A program made the translations under genes and the position numbers. Shown piece after piece: positions 32,959 to 46,445 of a stretch of 64,000 bases of DNA. The stretch is from Aristolochia californica (taxonomy: Eukaryota; Streptophyta; Magnoliopsida; Piperales; Aristolochiaceae): the NCBI GenBank assembly GCA_029961685.1, contig JARWKL010000002.1, forward strand, positions 22,040,908-22,104,907, given 5' to 3'. Position 1 is the first letter of the stretch. Each line of letters opens with the position of its first letter. The notes under the pieces are model-generated. The model had not been told where the DNA came from, ran no database searches, and worked only from the letters and a program-made list of their open reading frames with translations.

Positions 32959-35867
32959 ATGTTGGGATCAGTTAGAAGTCTCTTTCCTGTAAAATTCCAC
33001 CGACTATTATTAGGGGGTTGTACATGTGGAATTTCCCAAACATGGATTTTGGGGTTCATTTTTTGGTGCATGAAATAATTTTCTATTTATTATATAGTTT
33101 TCAAATTCTTTTTGCACACAAGAACTCTAAAATTTTCTTTTTGTCGCGATCTGATATCTTTTTTGTTTACGAGGAAAAATGGGAGAGTGGAAACTCAAGT
33201 TTGGATCTGAAGAAAAAAAAAAAAATTGAACATCCAAAATGGGAATGCACAAATGCTGAGAGAGATAATTCCAAAAAGTATCCTTGATTTTTAAGGATAG
33301 GCAAAAAGTCGGTTGTTTGGCTCTGGTAAATATCCAACCAGTTGAGAATTTAACTTTTTCTACTCCCCCAAATTTTTGGGCCACTAGGCCACTTGCATCC
33401 TCAACATGCTTGTGGCATGCACACCCCCACCACACTTAAAGCATGTTGGGATCAGTTAGAAGTCTCTTTCCTATAAAATTCCACCAAGCTATTATTTGGG
33501 GGTTGTACATGTGGAATTTCCCAAACATGGATTTTGGGGTTCATTTTTTGGTGCGTGAAATATTTTTCTATTTATTATATAGTTTTCAAATTCTTTTTGC
33601 AAACATGAACTCTAAAATTTTCGTTTTGTTCTGATCTTATATGTTTTTTGTTTACGAGGAAAAATGGGAGAGTGGAAACTCAAGTTTGGATCTGAAGAAA
33701 AAAAAAAAATTGAACATCCAAAATGGGAATGCTCAAATGCTGAGAGGGATAATTCCAAAAAGTATCTGTGATTTTTAAGGATAGGCAAAAAGTGGGTTGT
33801 TTGGCTCTGGTAAATATCCAACCACTTGAGCATTTAACTTTTTCTACTCCCCCTAATTTTTGGGCCACTAGGCCACTTGCATCCTCAACATACTTGTGGC
33901 ATGCACACCCCCACCACACTTAAAGAATGTTGGGATCAGTTAGAAGTCTCTTTCCTATAAAATTCCACCGACTATTATTAGGGGGTTGTACATGTGGAAT
34001 TTCCCAAACATGGATTTTGGGGTTCATTTTTTGGCGCGTGAAATATTTTTCTAATTATTATATAGTTTTCAAATTCTTTTTGCACACATGAACTCTAAAA
34101 TTTTCGTTTTGTCATGATCTTATATCTTTTTTGTTTCCAAGGAAAAATGGGAGAGTGGAAACTCAAGTTTGGATCTGAAGAAAAAAAAAAAAATTTGAAC
34201 ATCCAAAATGGGAATGCACAAATGCTGAGAGAGATAATTCCAAAAAGTACCTGTGATTTTTAAGGATAGGTAAAAAGTGGGTTGTTTGGCTCTGGTAAAT
34301 ATCCAACCACTTGAGAATTTAACTTTTTCTACTCCCCCTAATTTTTGGGCCACTAGGCCACTTGCATCCTCAACATGCTTGTGGTATGCACACCCCCACA
34401 ACACTTAAAGCATGTTGGGATCAGTTAGAAGTCTCTTTCTTATAAAATTCCAACAAGCTATTATTAGGGGGTTGTACATGTGGAATTTCCCAAACTTGGA
34501 TTTTGGGGGGTTCATTTTTTGGTGCGTGAAATAATTTTCAATTTATTATATAGTTTTCAAATTCTTTTTGCACACATGAACTCTAAAATTTTTGTTTTGT
34601 TGCGATCCTATATCTTTTTTGTTTACGAGGAAAAATGGGAGAGAGGAAACTCAAGTTTGGATCTGAAGAAAAAAAAAAAATTTGAACATCCAAAATGGGA
34701 ATGCACAAATGCTGAGAGAGATAATTCCAAAAAGTAGCTGTGATTTTTAAGGATAGGCAAAAAGTGGGTTGTTTGGCTCTGGTAAATATCCAACCACTTG
34801 AGAATTTAACTTTTTCTACTCCCCCTAATTTTTGTGCCACTAGGCCACTTGCATCCTCAACATGCTTGTGGCATGCACACCCCCACCACACTTAAAGCTT
34901 GTTGGGATCAGTTAGAAGTCTCCTTCCTATAAAATTCCACCAACCTATTATTAGGGGGTTGTACAAGTGGAATTTCCCAAACATGGATTTGGGGTTCATT
35001 TTTTGGTGTGTGAAATAATTTTCTATTTATTATATAGTTTTCAAATTCTTTTTGCACACATGAACTCTAAAATTTTCGTTTTGTGACGTTCTTATATCTT
35101 TTTTGTTTACGAGGAAAAATGGGAGAGTGGAACCTCAAGTTTGGATCTGAAGAAAAAAAAAAATTTTGAACATCCAAAATGGGAATGCACAAATGCTGAG
35201 AGAGATAATTCTAAAAAGTATCTGTGATTTTTTAGGATAGGCAAAAAGTGGGTTGTTTGGCTCTGGTAAATATCCAACCAGTTGAGAATTTAACTTTTTC
35301 TTCTCCCCCTAGTTTTTGGGCCACTAGGCCACTTGCATCCTCAACATGCTTGTGGCATGCACACCCCCACCACACTTAAAGCATGTTGGGATCAATTAGA
35401 AGTCTCATTTCTATAAAATTCCACCAAGCTATTATTAGGGGGTTGTACATGTGCAATTTCCCAAACATGGATTTTGGGGGGTGAATTTTTTGGTGCGTGA
35501 AATAATTTTCTATTTATTTTATAATTTTGAAATTCTTTTTGCACACATGAACTCTTATATTTTTTTTTGTTGCGATCTTATATCTTTTTTGTTTACGAGG
35601 AAAAATGGGGGAGTGGAAACTCAAGTTTGGATCTGAAGAAAAAAAAAATTTGAACATCCAAAATGGGAATGCACAAATGCTGAGAGAGATAATTCCAAAA
35701 ACGTATCTGTGATTTTTAAGGATAGGCAAAAGGTGGGTTGTTTGGCTCTGGTAAATATCCAACCACTTCAGAATTTAACTTTTTCTACTCCCCCAAATTT
35801 TTGGGCCACTAGGCCACTTGCATCCTCAACATGCTTGTGGCATGCACACCCCCACCACACTTAAAGC

Positions 35868-38800
35868 TTGTTGAGATCGGTTAGAAGACTCTTTCCTATA
35901 AAATTCCACCAAGCTATTATTAGGGGGTTGTACATGTGGAATTTCCCAAACATGGATTTTGGCGTTCATTTTTTGGTGCGTGAAATAATTTTCTATTTAT
36001 TATATAGTTTTAAAATTCTTTTTGCACACATGAACTCTAAAATTTTCGTTTTCTCGCGGTCTTATTTCTTTTTTGTTTACGAGGAAAAATGGGAGAGTGG
36101 AAACTCAAGATTGGATCTAAAGAAAAAAAATAAAATTTGAACTTCCAAAATGGGAATGCACAAATGCTGGGAGAGATAATTCCAAAAAGTATCTGTGATT
36201 TTTAAGGATAGGCAAAAAGTGGGTTGTTTGGCTCTGGTAAATATCCAACCACTTGAGAATTTAACTTTTTCTACTCCCCCTAATTTTTGGGCCACTAGGC
36301 CACTTGCATCCACAACATGCTTGTGGCATGCACACCCCCACCACCCTTTAACCATGTTGGGATCAGTTAGAAGTCTCTTTCCTATAAATTTCCACCAAGC
36401 TATTATTAGGGGGTTGTACATGTGGAATTTCCCAAACATGGATTTTGGGGTTCATTTTTTGGTGCGTGAAATAATTTTCTATTTATTATATAGTTTTCAA
36501 ATTCTTTTTGCACACATGAACTCTAAATTTTTTGTTTTGTCGCGATCTTATATATTTTTTTTTTACGAGGAAAAATGGGAGAGTGGAAACTCAAGTACGG
36601 ATCTGAAGAAAAAAAAAATTTGAACATCCAAAATTGGGATGCACAAATGCTGAGAGAGATAATTCCAAAAAGTATCTGTGATTTTTAAAGATAGGCAAAA
36701 AGTGGGTTGTTTGGCTCTGGTAAATATCCAACCACTTGAGAATTTAACTTTTTCTACTCCCCCTAATTTTTGGGCCACTAGGCCACTTGCATCCTCAACA
36801 TGCTTGTGGCATGCACACCCCCACCACACTTAAAGCATGTTGGGATCTGTTAGAAGTCTCTTTCCTATAAAATTCCACCAAGCTATTATTAGGGGGTTGT
36901 ACATGAGGAATTTCCCAAACATGGATTTTCGGGTTTATTTTTTTTTGCATGAAATAATTTTCTATTTATTATATAGTTTTCAAATTATTTTTGCACACAT
37001 GAACTCTAAAATTTTCATTTTGTCGCGATCTTATATCTTTTTTGTTTACGAGGAAAAATGGGAGAGTGGAAACTCAAGTTTGGATCTGAAGAAAAAAAAA
37101 ATTTTGAACATCCAAAATGGGAATGCACAAATGTTGAGAGAGATAATTCCAAAAAGTATCTGTGATTTGTAAGGATAGGCAAAAAGTGGGTTGTTTGACT
37201 CTGGTAAATATGCAACCACTTCAGAATTTAACTTTTTCTACTCCCCCTAATTTTTGGGCCATTAGGCCACTTGCATCCTCAACATGCTTGTGGCATGCAC
37301 ACCCCCACCACACTTAAAGTATGTTGGGATCAGTTAGAAGTCTCTTTCCTAAAAAATTCCACCAAGCTATTATTAGGGGGTTGTACATGTGGAATTTCCC
37401 AAACATGGATTTTGGGGTTCATTTTTTGGTGCGTGAAATTATTTTCTAATTATTATATAGTTTTCAAATTCTTTTTGCACACATGAACTCTAAAATTTTC
37501 GTTTTGTCGCGATCTTATTTCTTTTTTGTTTATGAGGAAAAATGGGAGAGTGGAAACTCAAGTTTCGATCTGAAGAAAAAAAAAATTTGAACATCCAAAA
37601 TGGGAATGCACAAATGCTGAGAGAGATAATTCCAAAACGTCTCTATGATTTTTAAGGATAGGCAAAAAGTGGGTTGTTTCGCTCTGGTAAATATCCAACC
37701 ACTTGAGAATTTAACTTTTTCTACTCCCCCTAATTTTTGGGCCACTAGGCCACTTGCATCCTCAACATGCTTGTGGCATGCACACCCCCACCACACTTAA
37801 ACCATGTTGGGATCAGTTAGAAGTCTCTTTTCTATAAAATTCCACCAAGCTATTATTAGGGGGTTGTACATGTGGAATTTCCCAAACATGGATTTTGGGG
37901 TTCATTTTTTGGTGCGTGAAATAATTTTCTATTTATTATATAGTTTTCAAATTCTTTTTGCACACATGAACTCTAAATTTTTTGTTTTGTCGCGATCTTA
38001 CATCTTTTTTGTTTACGAGGAAAAATGGGAGAGTGGAAACTCAAGTTTGGATCTGAAGAAAAAAAATAAATTTGAACATCCAAAATGGGAATGCACAAAT
38101 GCTGAGAGAGATAATTCCAAAAAGTATCTGTGATTTTTAAGGGTAGGCAAAAAGTGGGTTGTTTGGCTTTGTAAATATCCAACCACTTGAGAATTTATCT
38201 TTTTCTACTCCCCCTAATTGTTGGGCCACTAGTCCACTTGCATCCTCAACATGCTTGTGGCATGCACACCCCCACCACACTTTTCGGATCAGTTAGAAGT
38301 CTCTTTCCTGTAAAATTCCACCAGGCTATTATTAGGGGGTTGTACATGTGGAATTTCCCAAACATGGATTTTGGGGTACATTTTTTGGTGCGTGAAATAA
38401 TTTTCTATTTATTATATAGTTTTCAAATTCTTTTTGCACACATGAACTCTAAATTTTTTGTTTTGTCGCGATCTTATATATTTTTTGTTTACAAGGAAAA
38501 ATGGGGGAGTGGAAACTCAAGTTTGGATCTGAAGAAAAAAAAAATTTGAACATCCAAAATGGGAATGCACAAATGCTGAGAGAGATAATTCCAAAAAAGT
38601 ATCTGTGATTTTTAAGGATAGGCAAAAGGTGGGTTGTTTGGCTCTGGTAAATACCCAACCACTTGAGAATTTAACTTTTTCTACTCCCCCTAATTTTTGG
38701 GCCACTAGGCCACTTGCATCCTCAACATGCTTGTGGCATGCACACCCCCACCACACTTAAAGCATGTTGGGATCAGTTAGAAGTCTCTTTCCTATAAAAT

Positions 38801-39248
38801 TCCACCAAGCTATTATTAGGGGGTTGTACATATGGAATTTCTCAAACATGGACTTTGGGGTTCATTTTTTGGTGCGTGAAATAATTTTCTATTTATTATA
38901 TAGTTTTCAAATTCTTTTTGCACACATGAACTCTAAAATTTTCGTTTTGTTCCGATCTTATATGTTTTTTGTTTACGAGGAAAAAATGGGAGAGTGGAAA
39001 CTCAAGTTTGGATCTGAAGAAAAAAAAAAATTTGAACATCCAAAATGGGAATGCACAAATGCTGAGAGAGATAATTCCAAAAAGTATCTGTGATTTTTAA
39101 GGATAGGCAAAAAGTGGGTTGTTTGGCTCTGGTAAATATCCAACTACTTGAGAATTTAACTTTTTCTACTCCCCCTAATTTTTTGGCCACTTGGCCACTT
39201 GCATCCTCAACAAGCTTGTGGCATGCACACCCTCACCACACCTATAGC
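35868..39248. repeat. Seven individual monomers with no clear HOR
   Basis: Monomers start at 35868, 36354, 36837, 37321, 37804, about 38280 and 38764. They still belong to the ACATGT / TTATTATATAG subfamily but carry scattered private changes, such as TTGAGATCGGTTAGAAGACTC at the first and TCGGGTTTATTTTTTTTTGC in the third. Those at 36354, 37804 and 38280 share CTAAATTTTTTGTTTTGTCG. The last (38764) has an m8-like start (GTACATATGG) and m10-like middle (TTCCGATC, GAGGAAAAAATGGG), and its 3' end is shared with the 41632 monomer. Confidence 0.75.
38276..38292. other. Deletion removing the monomer-start dyad arm
   Basis: The boundary reads CCACACTTTTCGGATCAG where other monomers have CCACACTTAAAGCATGTTGGGATCAG. 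About 8 bp net are lost, and with them the right arm AAGCATGTTG of the boundary inverted repeat and the usual ATG landmark. Confidence 0.85.
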
Positions 39249-40215
39249 ATGTTGGGATCAGTTTGAAGTCTCTTTCCTATAAAATTCCACCAAGCTATTA
39301 TTAGGGGGTTGTACTAGTGAAATATTCCAAACATAGATTTTGGGGTTCATTTTTTGGAGCGTGAAATAATTTTCTATTTATTATATAGTTTTCAAATTCA
39401 TTTTGCACACATGAACTCTAAAATTTTCGTTTTGTTGCGATCTTTATTCTTTTTTGTTTACGAGGAAAACTGGAAGAGTGGAAACTCAAGTTTGGATCTG
39501 AAGAAAAAAAAAAATTTGAGCATCCAAAATGGGAGTGCACAAATGCTGAGAGAGATCATTCCAAAAAGTATCTGTGATTTTTAAGGATAGGCAAAAAGTG
39601 GGTTGTTTGGCTCTGGTAAATATCCAACCACTAGAGAATTTAACTTTTTCTACTCCCCCTAATTTTTGGGCCACTAGGCCACTTGCATCCTCAACATGCT
39701 TGTGGCATGCACACCCCCACCACACTTAATGCATGTTGGGATCAGTTAGAAGTCTCTTTCCTATAATATTCCACCAAGCTATTTTTAGGGGGTTGTACTA
39801 GTGGAATTTCCCAAACAAGGAGTTTGGGGTTCTTTTTTTGGTGCGTGAAATAATTTTCTATTTATTATATAGTTTTCAAATTCTTTTTGCGCACATGAAC
39901 TCTAAAATTTTCGTTTTGTTGCGATCTTATATATTTTTTGTTTACGAGGAAAAATGGGAGAGTGGAAACTCAAGTTTGGATCTAAAGAAAAAAAAAATTT
40001 GAACATCCAAAATGGGAGTGCACAAATGCTGAGAGAAATAATTCCAAAAAGTATCTGTGATTTTTAAGGATAGGCAAAAAGTGGGTTGTTTGGCTCTGGT
40101 AAATATCCAACCACTTGAGAATTTAACTTTTTCTACTCCCCCTAAATTTTGCGCCACTAGGCCGCTTGCATCCTCAACATGCTTGTGGCATGCACACCCG
40201 CACCACACTTAAAGC

Positions 40216-41640
40216 ATGTTGGGTACAGTTATTAGTCTCTTTCCTATAAAATTCCTCCAAGCTATTATTAGGGGGTTGTACTAGTGGAATTTTCCAAACA
40301 TGGATTTTGGGGTTCATTTTTTGGTGCATGAAATAATTTTCTATTTATTATATAGTTTTCAAATTCTTTTTGCACACATGAACTCTAAAATTATCGTTTT
40401 GTTGTGATCTTATATGTTTTTTGTTTACGAGGAAAAATGGGAGAATGGAAACTCAAGTTTGGATCTGAAGAAAAAAAAATTTGAACATCCAAAATGGGAG
40501 TGCACAAATGTTGAGAGAGATAATTCCAAAAAGTATCTGTGATTTTTAAGGATAGGCAAAAAGTGGGGTTTTTGGCTCTGGTAAATATCCAACCACTTGA
40601 GAATTTAACTTTTTCTACTCCCGCTAATTTTTGCGCCACTAGGCCACTTGCATGCTCAACATGCTTGTGGCATGCGCACCCGCACCACACTTAAATCATG
40701 TAGGGATCAGTTAGAAGTCTCTTTCCTATAAAATTCCACCAAGCTATTATTAGGGGGTCGTACTAGTGGAATTTCCCAAACATGGATTTTGGTGTTCATT
40801 TTTTGCTGTGTGAAATAATTTTCTATTTATTATAGTTTTCAAATTCCTTTTGCACACATGAGCTCTAAAATTTTTGTTTGGTTGCTATCTTATATCTTTT
40901 TTGTTTACGAGGAAAAATGGGAGAGTGGAAACTCAAGTTTGGATCTTAAGAAAATAAAAATTTGAAAATCCAAAATGGGAATGCACAAATGCTGAGAGAG
41001 ATAATTCCAAAAAGTATCTGTGATTTTTAAGGATAGGCAAAAAGTGGGTTATTTGGCTCTAGTAAGTATCTTACCACTTGAGAATTTAACTTTTTCTACT
41101 CCCCCTAATTTTTGAGCCACTAGGCCACTTGCAACCTCAACATGCTTGTGGCATGCACACCCCCACCACACTTAAAGCATGTTGGGATTAGTTAGAAGTC
41201 TTTTTGCTATAAAATTCCACCAAGCTATTATTAGGGGGTTGTACTTGTGGAATTTCCCAAACATGGATTTTGGGGTTCATTTTTTGGTGCATGAAATAAT
41301 TTTTTATTTATTAGAGTTTTCAAATACGTTTTGTTGCGATCTTATATCTTTTTTGTTTAGGAGGAAAAATGGGACAGTGAAAACTCAAGTTTGGATCTGA
41401 AGAAAAAAAAAAATTTGAACATCCAAAATGGGAATGCACAAATGCTGAGAGAGATAATTCCAAAAAGTATCGGTGATTTTTAAGGATAGGCGAAAAGTGG
41501 GTTGTTTGGCTCTTGTAAATATCCAACCACTTCAGAATTTAACTTTTTCTACTCCCCCTAATTTTTGGGCCACTAGGCGACTTGTATCCTCAACATGCTT
41601 GTGGCATGCACACCCCCACCATACTTAAAGCATGTTGGGA
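40216..41640. repeat. Three-monomer segment duplicated at 46446 (left copy)
   Basis: Monomers 40216, 40698 and 41179 match 46446, 46928 and 47409 at a constant offset of 6230 bp. Shared rare marks are TTATCGTTTTGTTGTGATC, GGGTCGTACTAG, TTTTTGCTGTGTG, GTTTGGTTGCTATC, GAAAATAAAAATTTG, a 28-bp deletion, and CACCATACTTAAAG at the end. Differences are few, for example AGTAAGTATC against AGTAAATATC. Confidence 0.85.
41179..41631. repeat. Short 453-bp monomer with 28-bp internal deletion
   Basis: TTTTCAAATACGTTTTGTTGCG replaces the usual sequence in which TTTTCAAATTC and CGTTTTGTTGCG are separated by GCACACATGAACTCTAAAA. About 28 bp are lost, removing the GCACACATGAAC motif found in almost all monomers. 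It also has GGGACAGTGAAAAC and ACTAGGCGACTTGTATCC. The same lesion is at 47409-47861. Confidence 0.85.
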
Positions 41641-44600
41641 TCAGTTAGAAGTCTCTTTCCTATAAAATTCCACCAAGCTATTATTAGGGGGTTGTACTAG
41701 TGGAATTTCCCAAACATGGATTTTGGGGTTCATTTTTTGGTGTGTGAAATTATTTTCTATTTATTATAGTTTTGAAATTCTTTTTGCACACATGAACTCT
41801 AAATATTCGTTTTGTTGCCATCTTATATCTTTTTTGTTTACGAGGAAAAATGGGAGAGTGGAAACTTAAGTTTGGATCTGAAGAAAAAAAAAAAATTTGA
41901 ACATCGAAAATGGGAGTGCACAAATGCTGAGAGAGATAATTCCAAAAAGTATCTGTGATTTTTAAGGATAGGCAAAAACTGGGTTGTTTGGCTCTGGTAA
42001 ATATCCAACTACTTGAGAATTTAACTTTTTCTACTCCCCCTAATTTTTTGGCCACTTGGCCACTTGCATCCTCAACAAGCTTGTGGCATGCACACCCTCA
42101 CCACACTTATAGCATGTTGGGATCAGTTTGAAGTCTCTTTCCTATAAAATTCCACCAAGCTATTATTAGGGGGTTGTACTAGTGAAATATTCCAAACATA
42201 GATTTTGGGGTTCATTTTTTGGAGTGTGAAATAATTTTCTATTTATTATATAGTTTTCAAATTCATTTTGCACACATGAACTCTAAAATTTTCGTTTTGT
42301 TGCGATCTTTATTCTTTTTTGTTTACGAGGAAAACTGGGAGAGTGGAAACTCAAGTTTGGATCTGAAGAAAAAAAAAATTTGAGCATCCAAAATGGGAGT
42401 GCACAAATGCTGAGAGAGATCATTCCAAAAAGTATCTGTGATTTTTAAGGATTGGCAAAAAGTGGGTTGTTTGGCTCTGGTAAATATCTAACCACTAGAG
42501 AATTTAACTTTTTTTACTCCCCCTAATTTTTGGGCCACTAGGCCACTTGCATCCTCAACATGCTTGTGGCATGCACACCCCCACCACACTTAAAGCATGT
42601 TGGGATCAGTTAGAAGTCTCTTTCCTATAAAATTCCACCAAGCTATTATTAGGGGGTTGTACTAGTGGAATTTTCCAAACATGGATTTTGGGGTTCATTT
42701 TTTGGTGCGTGAAATAATTTTCTATTTATTATATAGTTTTCAAATTCTTTCTGCACACATGAACTCTAAAATTATCGTTTTGTTGTGATCTTATATGTTT
42801 TTTGTTTACGAGGAAAAATGGGAGAATGGAAACTCAAGTTTGGATCTGAGGAAAAAAAAAATTTGAACATCCAAAATGGGAGTGCACAAATGTTGAGAGA
42901 GATAATTCCAAAAAGTATCTGTTATTTTTAAGGATAGGCAAAAAGTGGGGTTTTTGGCTCTGGTAAATATCCAACCACTTGAGAATTTAACTTTTTCTAC
43001 TCCCCCTAATTTTTGCGCCACTAGGCCACTTGCATCCTCAACATGCTTGTGGCATGCGGACCCGCACCACACTTAAACCATGTTGGGATCAGTTAGAAGT
43101 CTCTTTCCTATAAAATTCCACCAAGCTATTATTAGGGGGTTGTACTAGTGGAATTTCCCAAACATGGATTTTGGGGTTCACTTTTTGGTGCGTGAAATAA
43201 TTTTCTATTTGTTATTGTTTTCAAATTATTTTGCACACATTAACCCTAAAATTTTCGTTTTGTTGCGATCTTATTTCTTTTTTGTTTACGAGGAAAAATG
43301 GGAGAGTGGAAACTCAAGTTCGGATCTGAAGAAAAAAAAAATTTTGAACATCCAAAATGGGAATCCACAAATGCTGGGAGAGATAATTCCAAAAAGTATC
43401 TGTGATTTTTAAGGATAGGCAAAAGGTGGGTTGTTTGGCTCTGGTAAATATCCAACCACTTGAGAATTTAACTTTTTCTACTCCCACTTATTTTTGGGCC
43501 ACAAGGCCACTTGCATCCTCAACATGCTTGTGCACACCCCCACCACGCTTAAAGCATGTTGGGATCAGTTAGAAGTCACTTTCCTATAAAATTCCACCAA
43601 GCTATTATTAGGGGGTTGTACTAGTGAAATTTCCCAAACATGGATTTTGGGGTTCATTATTTGGTGCGTGAAATAATTTTCTATTTATTATAGTTTTCAA
43701 ATTATTTTGCGCACATTAACCCTAAAATTTTCGTTTTGTTGCGATCTTATATCTTTTTTGTTTACGAGGAAAAATGGGAGAGTGGAAACTCAAGTTCGGA
43801 TCTGAAGAAAAAAAAAAAATTTGAACATCCAAAATGGGAATGCATAAATGCTGAGTGAGATAATTCCAAAAAGTATCTGTGATTTTTAAGGATAGGCAAA
43901 AGGTGGGTTGTTTGGCTCTGGTAAATATCCAACCACTTGAGAATTTAACTTTTTCCACTCCCCCTTTTTTTTGGGCCACCAGGCCACTTGCATCCTCAAC
44001 ATGCTTGTGGCATGCACACCCCCACCACGCTTAAAGCATGTTGGGATCAGTTAGAAGTCTCTTTCCTATAAACTTCCACAAAGCTATTATTAGGAGGTTG
44101 TACTAGTGGAATTTCCCAAACATGGATTTTGGGGTTCATTATTTGGTGCGTGAAATAATTTTCTATTTATTATATTTTTCAAATTCTTTTGCACACATTA
44201 ACCATAAAATTTTCGTTTTGTTACGATCTTATATCTTTTTTGTTTACGAGGCAAAATGGGAGAGTGGAAACTCAAGTTCGGATCTGAAGAAAAAAAAAAA
44301 TTTTGAACATCCAAAATGGGAATGCACAAAGGCTGAGATAGATAACTCCAAAAAGTATCTGTGATTTTTAAGGATAGGCAAAAAGTGGGTTGTTGTGCTC
44401 TTGTAAATATCCAACCACTTCATAATTTAACTTTTTCTACTCCCCCTAATTTTTGGGCCACTAGGCCACTTGCATCCTCAACATGCTTGTGGCATGCACA
44501 CCCCCACCACACTTAAAGCATGTTGGGATCAGTTAGAAGTCTCTTTCCTATAAAATTCCACCAAGCTATTATTAGGGGGTTGTACTAGTGGAATTTCCCA

Positions 44601-46445
44601 AACATGGATTTTGGGGTTCATTTTTTGGTGCGTGAAATAATTTTGTATTTATTATAGTTTTCAAATTCTTTTGCACACATGAACTCTAAAATATTCGTTT
44701 TGTTGCGATCTTATATCTTTTTTGTTTACGAGGAAAAATGGGAGAGAGGAAACTCAAGCACGGATTTGAAGAAAAAAAAAAAAATTTGAGCATCGAAAAT
44801 GGGAATGCACAAATGCTGAGAGAGATAATTCCAAAAAGTATCTGTGATTTTTAAGGATAGCCAAAAAGTGGGTTGTTTGGCTCTGGTAAATATCCAACCA
44901 CTTGAGAATTTAACTTTTTCTACTCACCGTAATTTTTGGGCCACTAGGCCACTTGCATCCTCAACATGCTTGTGGCATGCACACCCCCACCACACTTAAA
45001 GCATGTTGGTATCAGTTAGAAGTCTCTTTCCTATAAAATTCCACCAAGCTATTATTAGGGGGTTGTACTAGTGGAATTTTCCAAACATGGATTTTGGGGT
45101 TCTTTTTTGGTGCGTGAAATAGTTTTCTATTTATTATATAGTTTTCAAATTCTTTTTGCACACATGAACTCTAAAATTATCGTTTTGTTGTGATCTTATA
45201 TGTTTTTTGTTTACGAGGAAAAATGGGAGAATGGAAACTCAAGTTTGGATCTGAAGAAAAAAAAAATTTGAACATCCAAAATGGGAGTGCACAAATGTTG
45301 AGAGAGATAATTCCAAAAAGTATCTGTTATTTTTAAGGATAGGCAAAAAGTGGGGTTTTTGGCTCTGGTAAATATCCAACCACTTGAGAATTTAACTTTT
45401 TCTACTCACCGTAATTTTTGGGCCACTAGGCCACTTGCATCCTCAACATGCTTGTGGCATGCACACCCCCACCACACTTAAAGCATGCTGGGATCAGTTA
45501 GAAGTCTCTTTCCTATAAAATTCCACCAAGCTATTATTAGGGGGTTGTACTAGTGGAATTTCCCAAACATGGATTTTGGGGTTCATTTTTTGGTGCGTGA
45601 AATAATTTTTTATTTATTATAGTTTTCAAATTTTTTTGCACACATGAACTCTAAAATTTTCGATTTGTTGCGATCTTATGTCTTTTTTGTTTACGAGGAA
45701 AAATGGGAGAGTGGAAACTCATGTTCGGATCTGAAGAAAAAAAAAATTTGAACATCCAAAATGGGAATGCACAAATGCTGAGAGAGATAATTCCAAAAAG
45801 TATCTGTGATTTTTAAGGATAGGCAAAAAGTGGGTGTTTCGGCTCTGGTAAATATCCAACCACATGAGAATTTAACTTTTTCTACTCACCGTAATTTTTG
45901 GGCCACTAGGCCTCTTGCATCCTCAACATGCTTGTGGCATGCACACCCCCACCACGCTTAAAGCATGTTGGGATCAGTTAGAAGTCTCTTTCCTATAAAA
46001 TTCCACCAAGCTATTATTAGGGGGTTGTACTAGTGGAATTTACCAAACATGGATTTTGGGGTTCATTTTTTGGTGCGTGAAATAATTTTCTATTTATTAT
46101 AGTTTTCAAATTATTTTGCACACATGAACTCTAAAATTTTTGTTTTGTTGCGATCTTATATCTTTCTTGTTTACGAGGAAAAATGGGAGAGTGGAAAATC
46201 AAGTTTGGATCTGAAGAAAAAAAAAAATTTCAACATCCACAATGGGAATGCACAAATGCTGAGAGAGATAATTCCAAAAAGTATCTGTAATTTTTAAGGA
46301 TAGGAAAAAAGTGGGTTGTTTGGCTCTGGTAAATATCCAACCACTTGAGAATTTAACTATTTCTACTCCCCCTAATTTTTGGGCCACTAGGCCACTTGCA
46401 TCCTCAACATGCTTGTGGCATGCACACCCCCACCACACTTAAAGC

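Larger units (their letters stand above)
24728..35867. repeat. Rearranged HOR derivative, block 4 (23 monomers)
   Basis: Order and starts: m1 24728, m2/m5-6 hybrid 25211, m6 25695, m7 26180, m8 26667, m9 27151, m10/m11 27634, m12 28120, m13 28604, m14/m15 29089, m16/m8 29574, N1 30050, N2 30534, m9 31019, m15/m8 31502, m9 31990, m10/m11 32473, m12 32959, m13 33443, m14 33927, m15 34412, m16/m8 34899, N1-like 35383. From 26180 it repeats block 3 (from 16972) at an offset of 9208 bp. From 31990 the m9-to-N1 series starts again 4839 bp after 27151. Confidence 0.85.
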
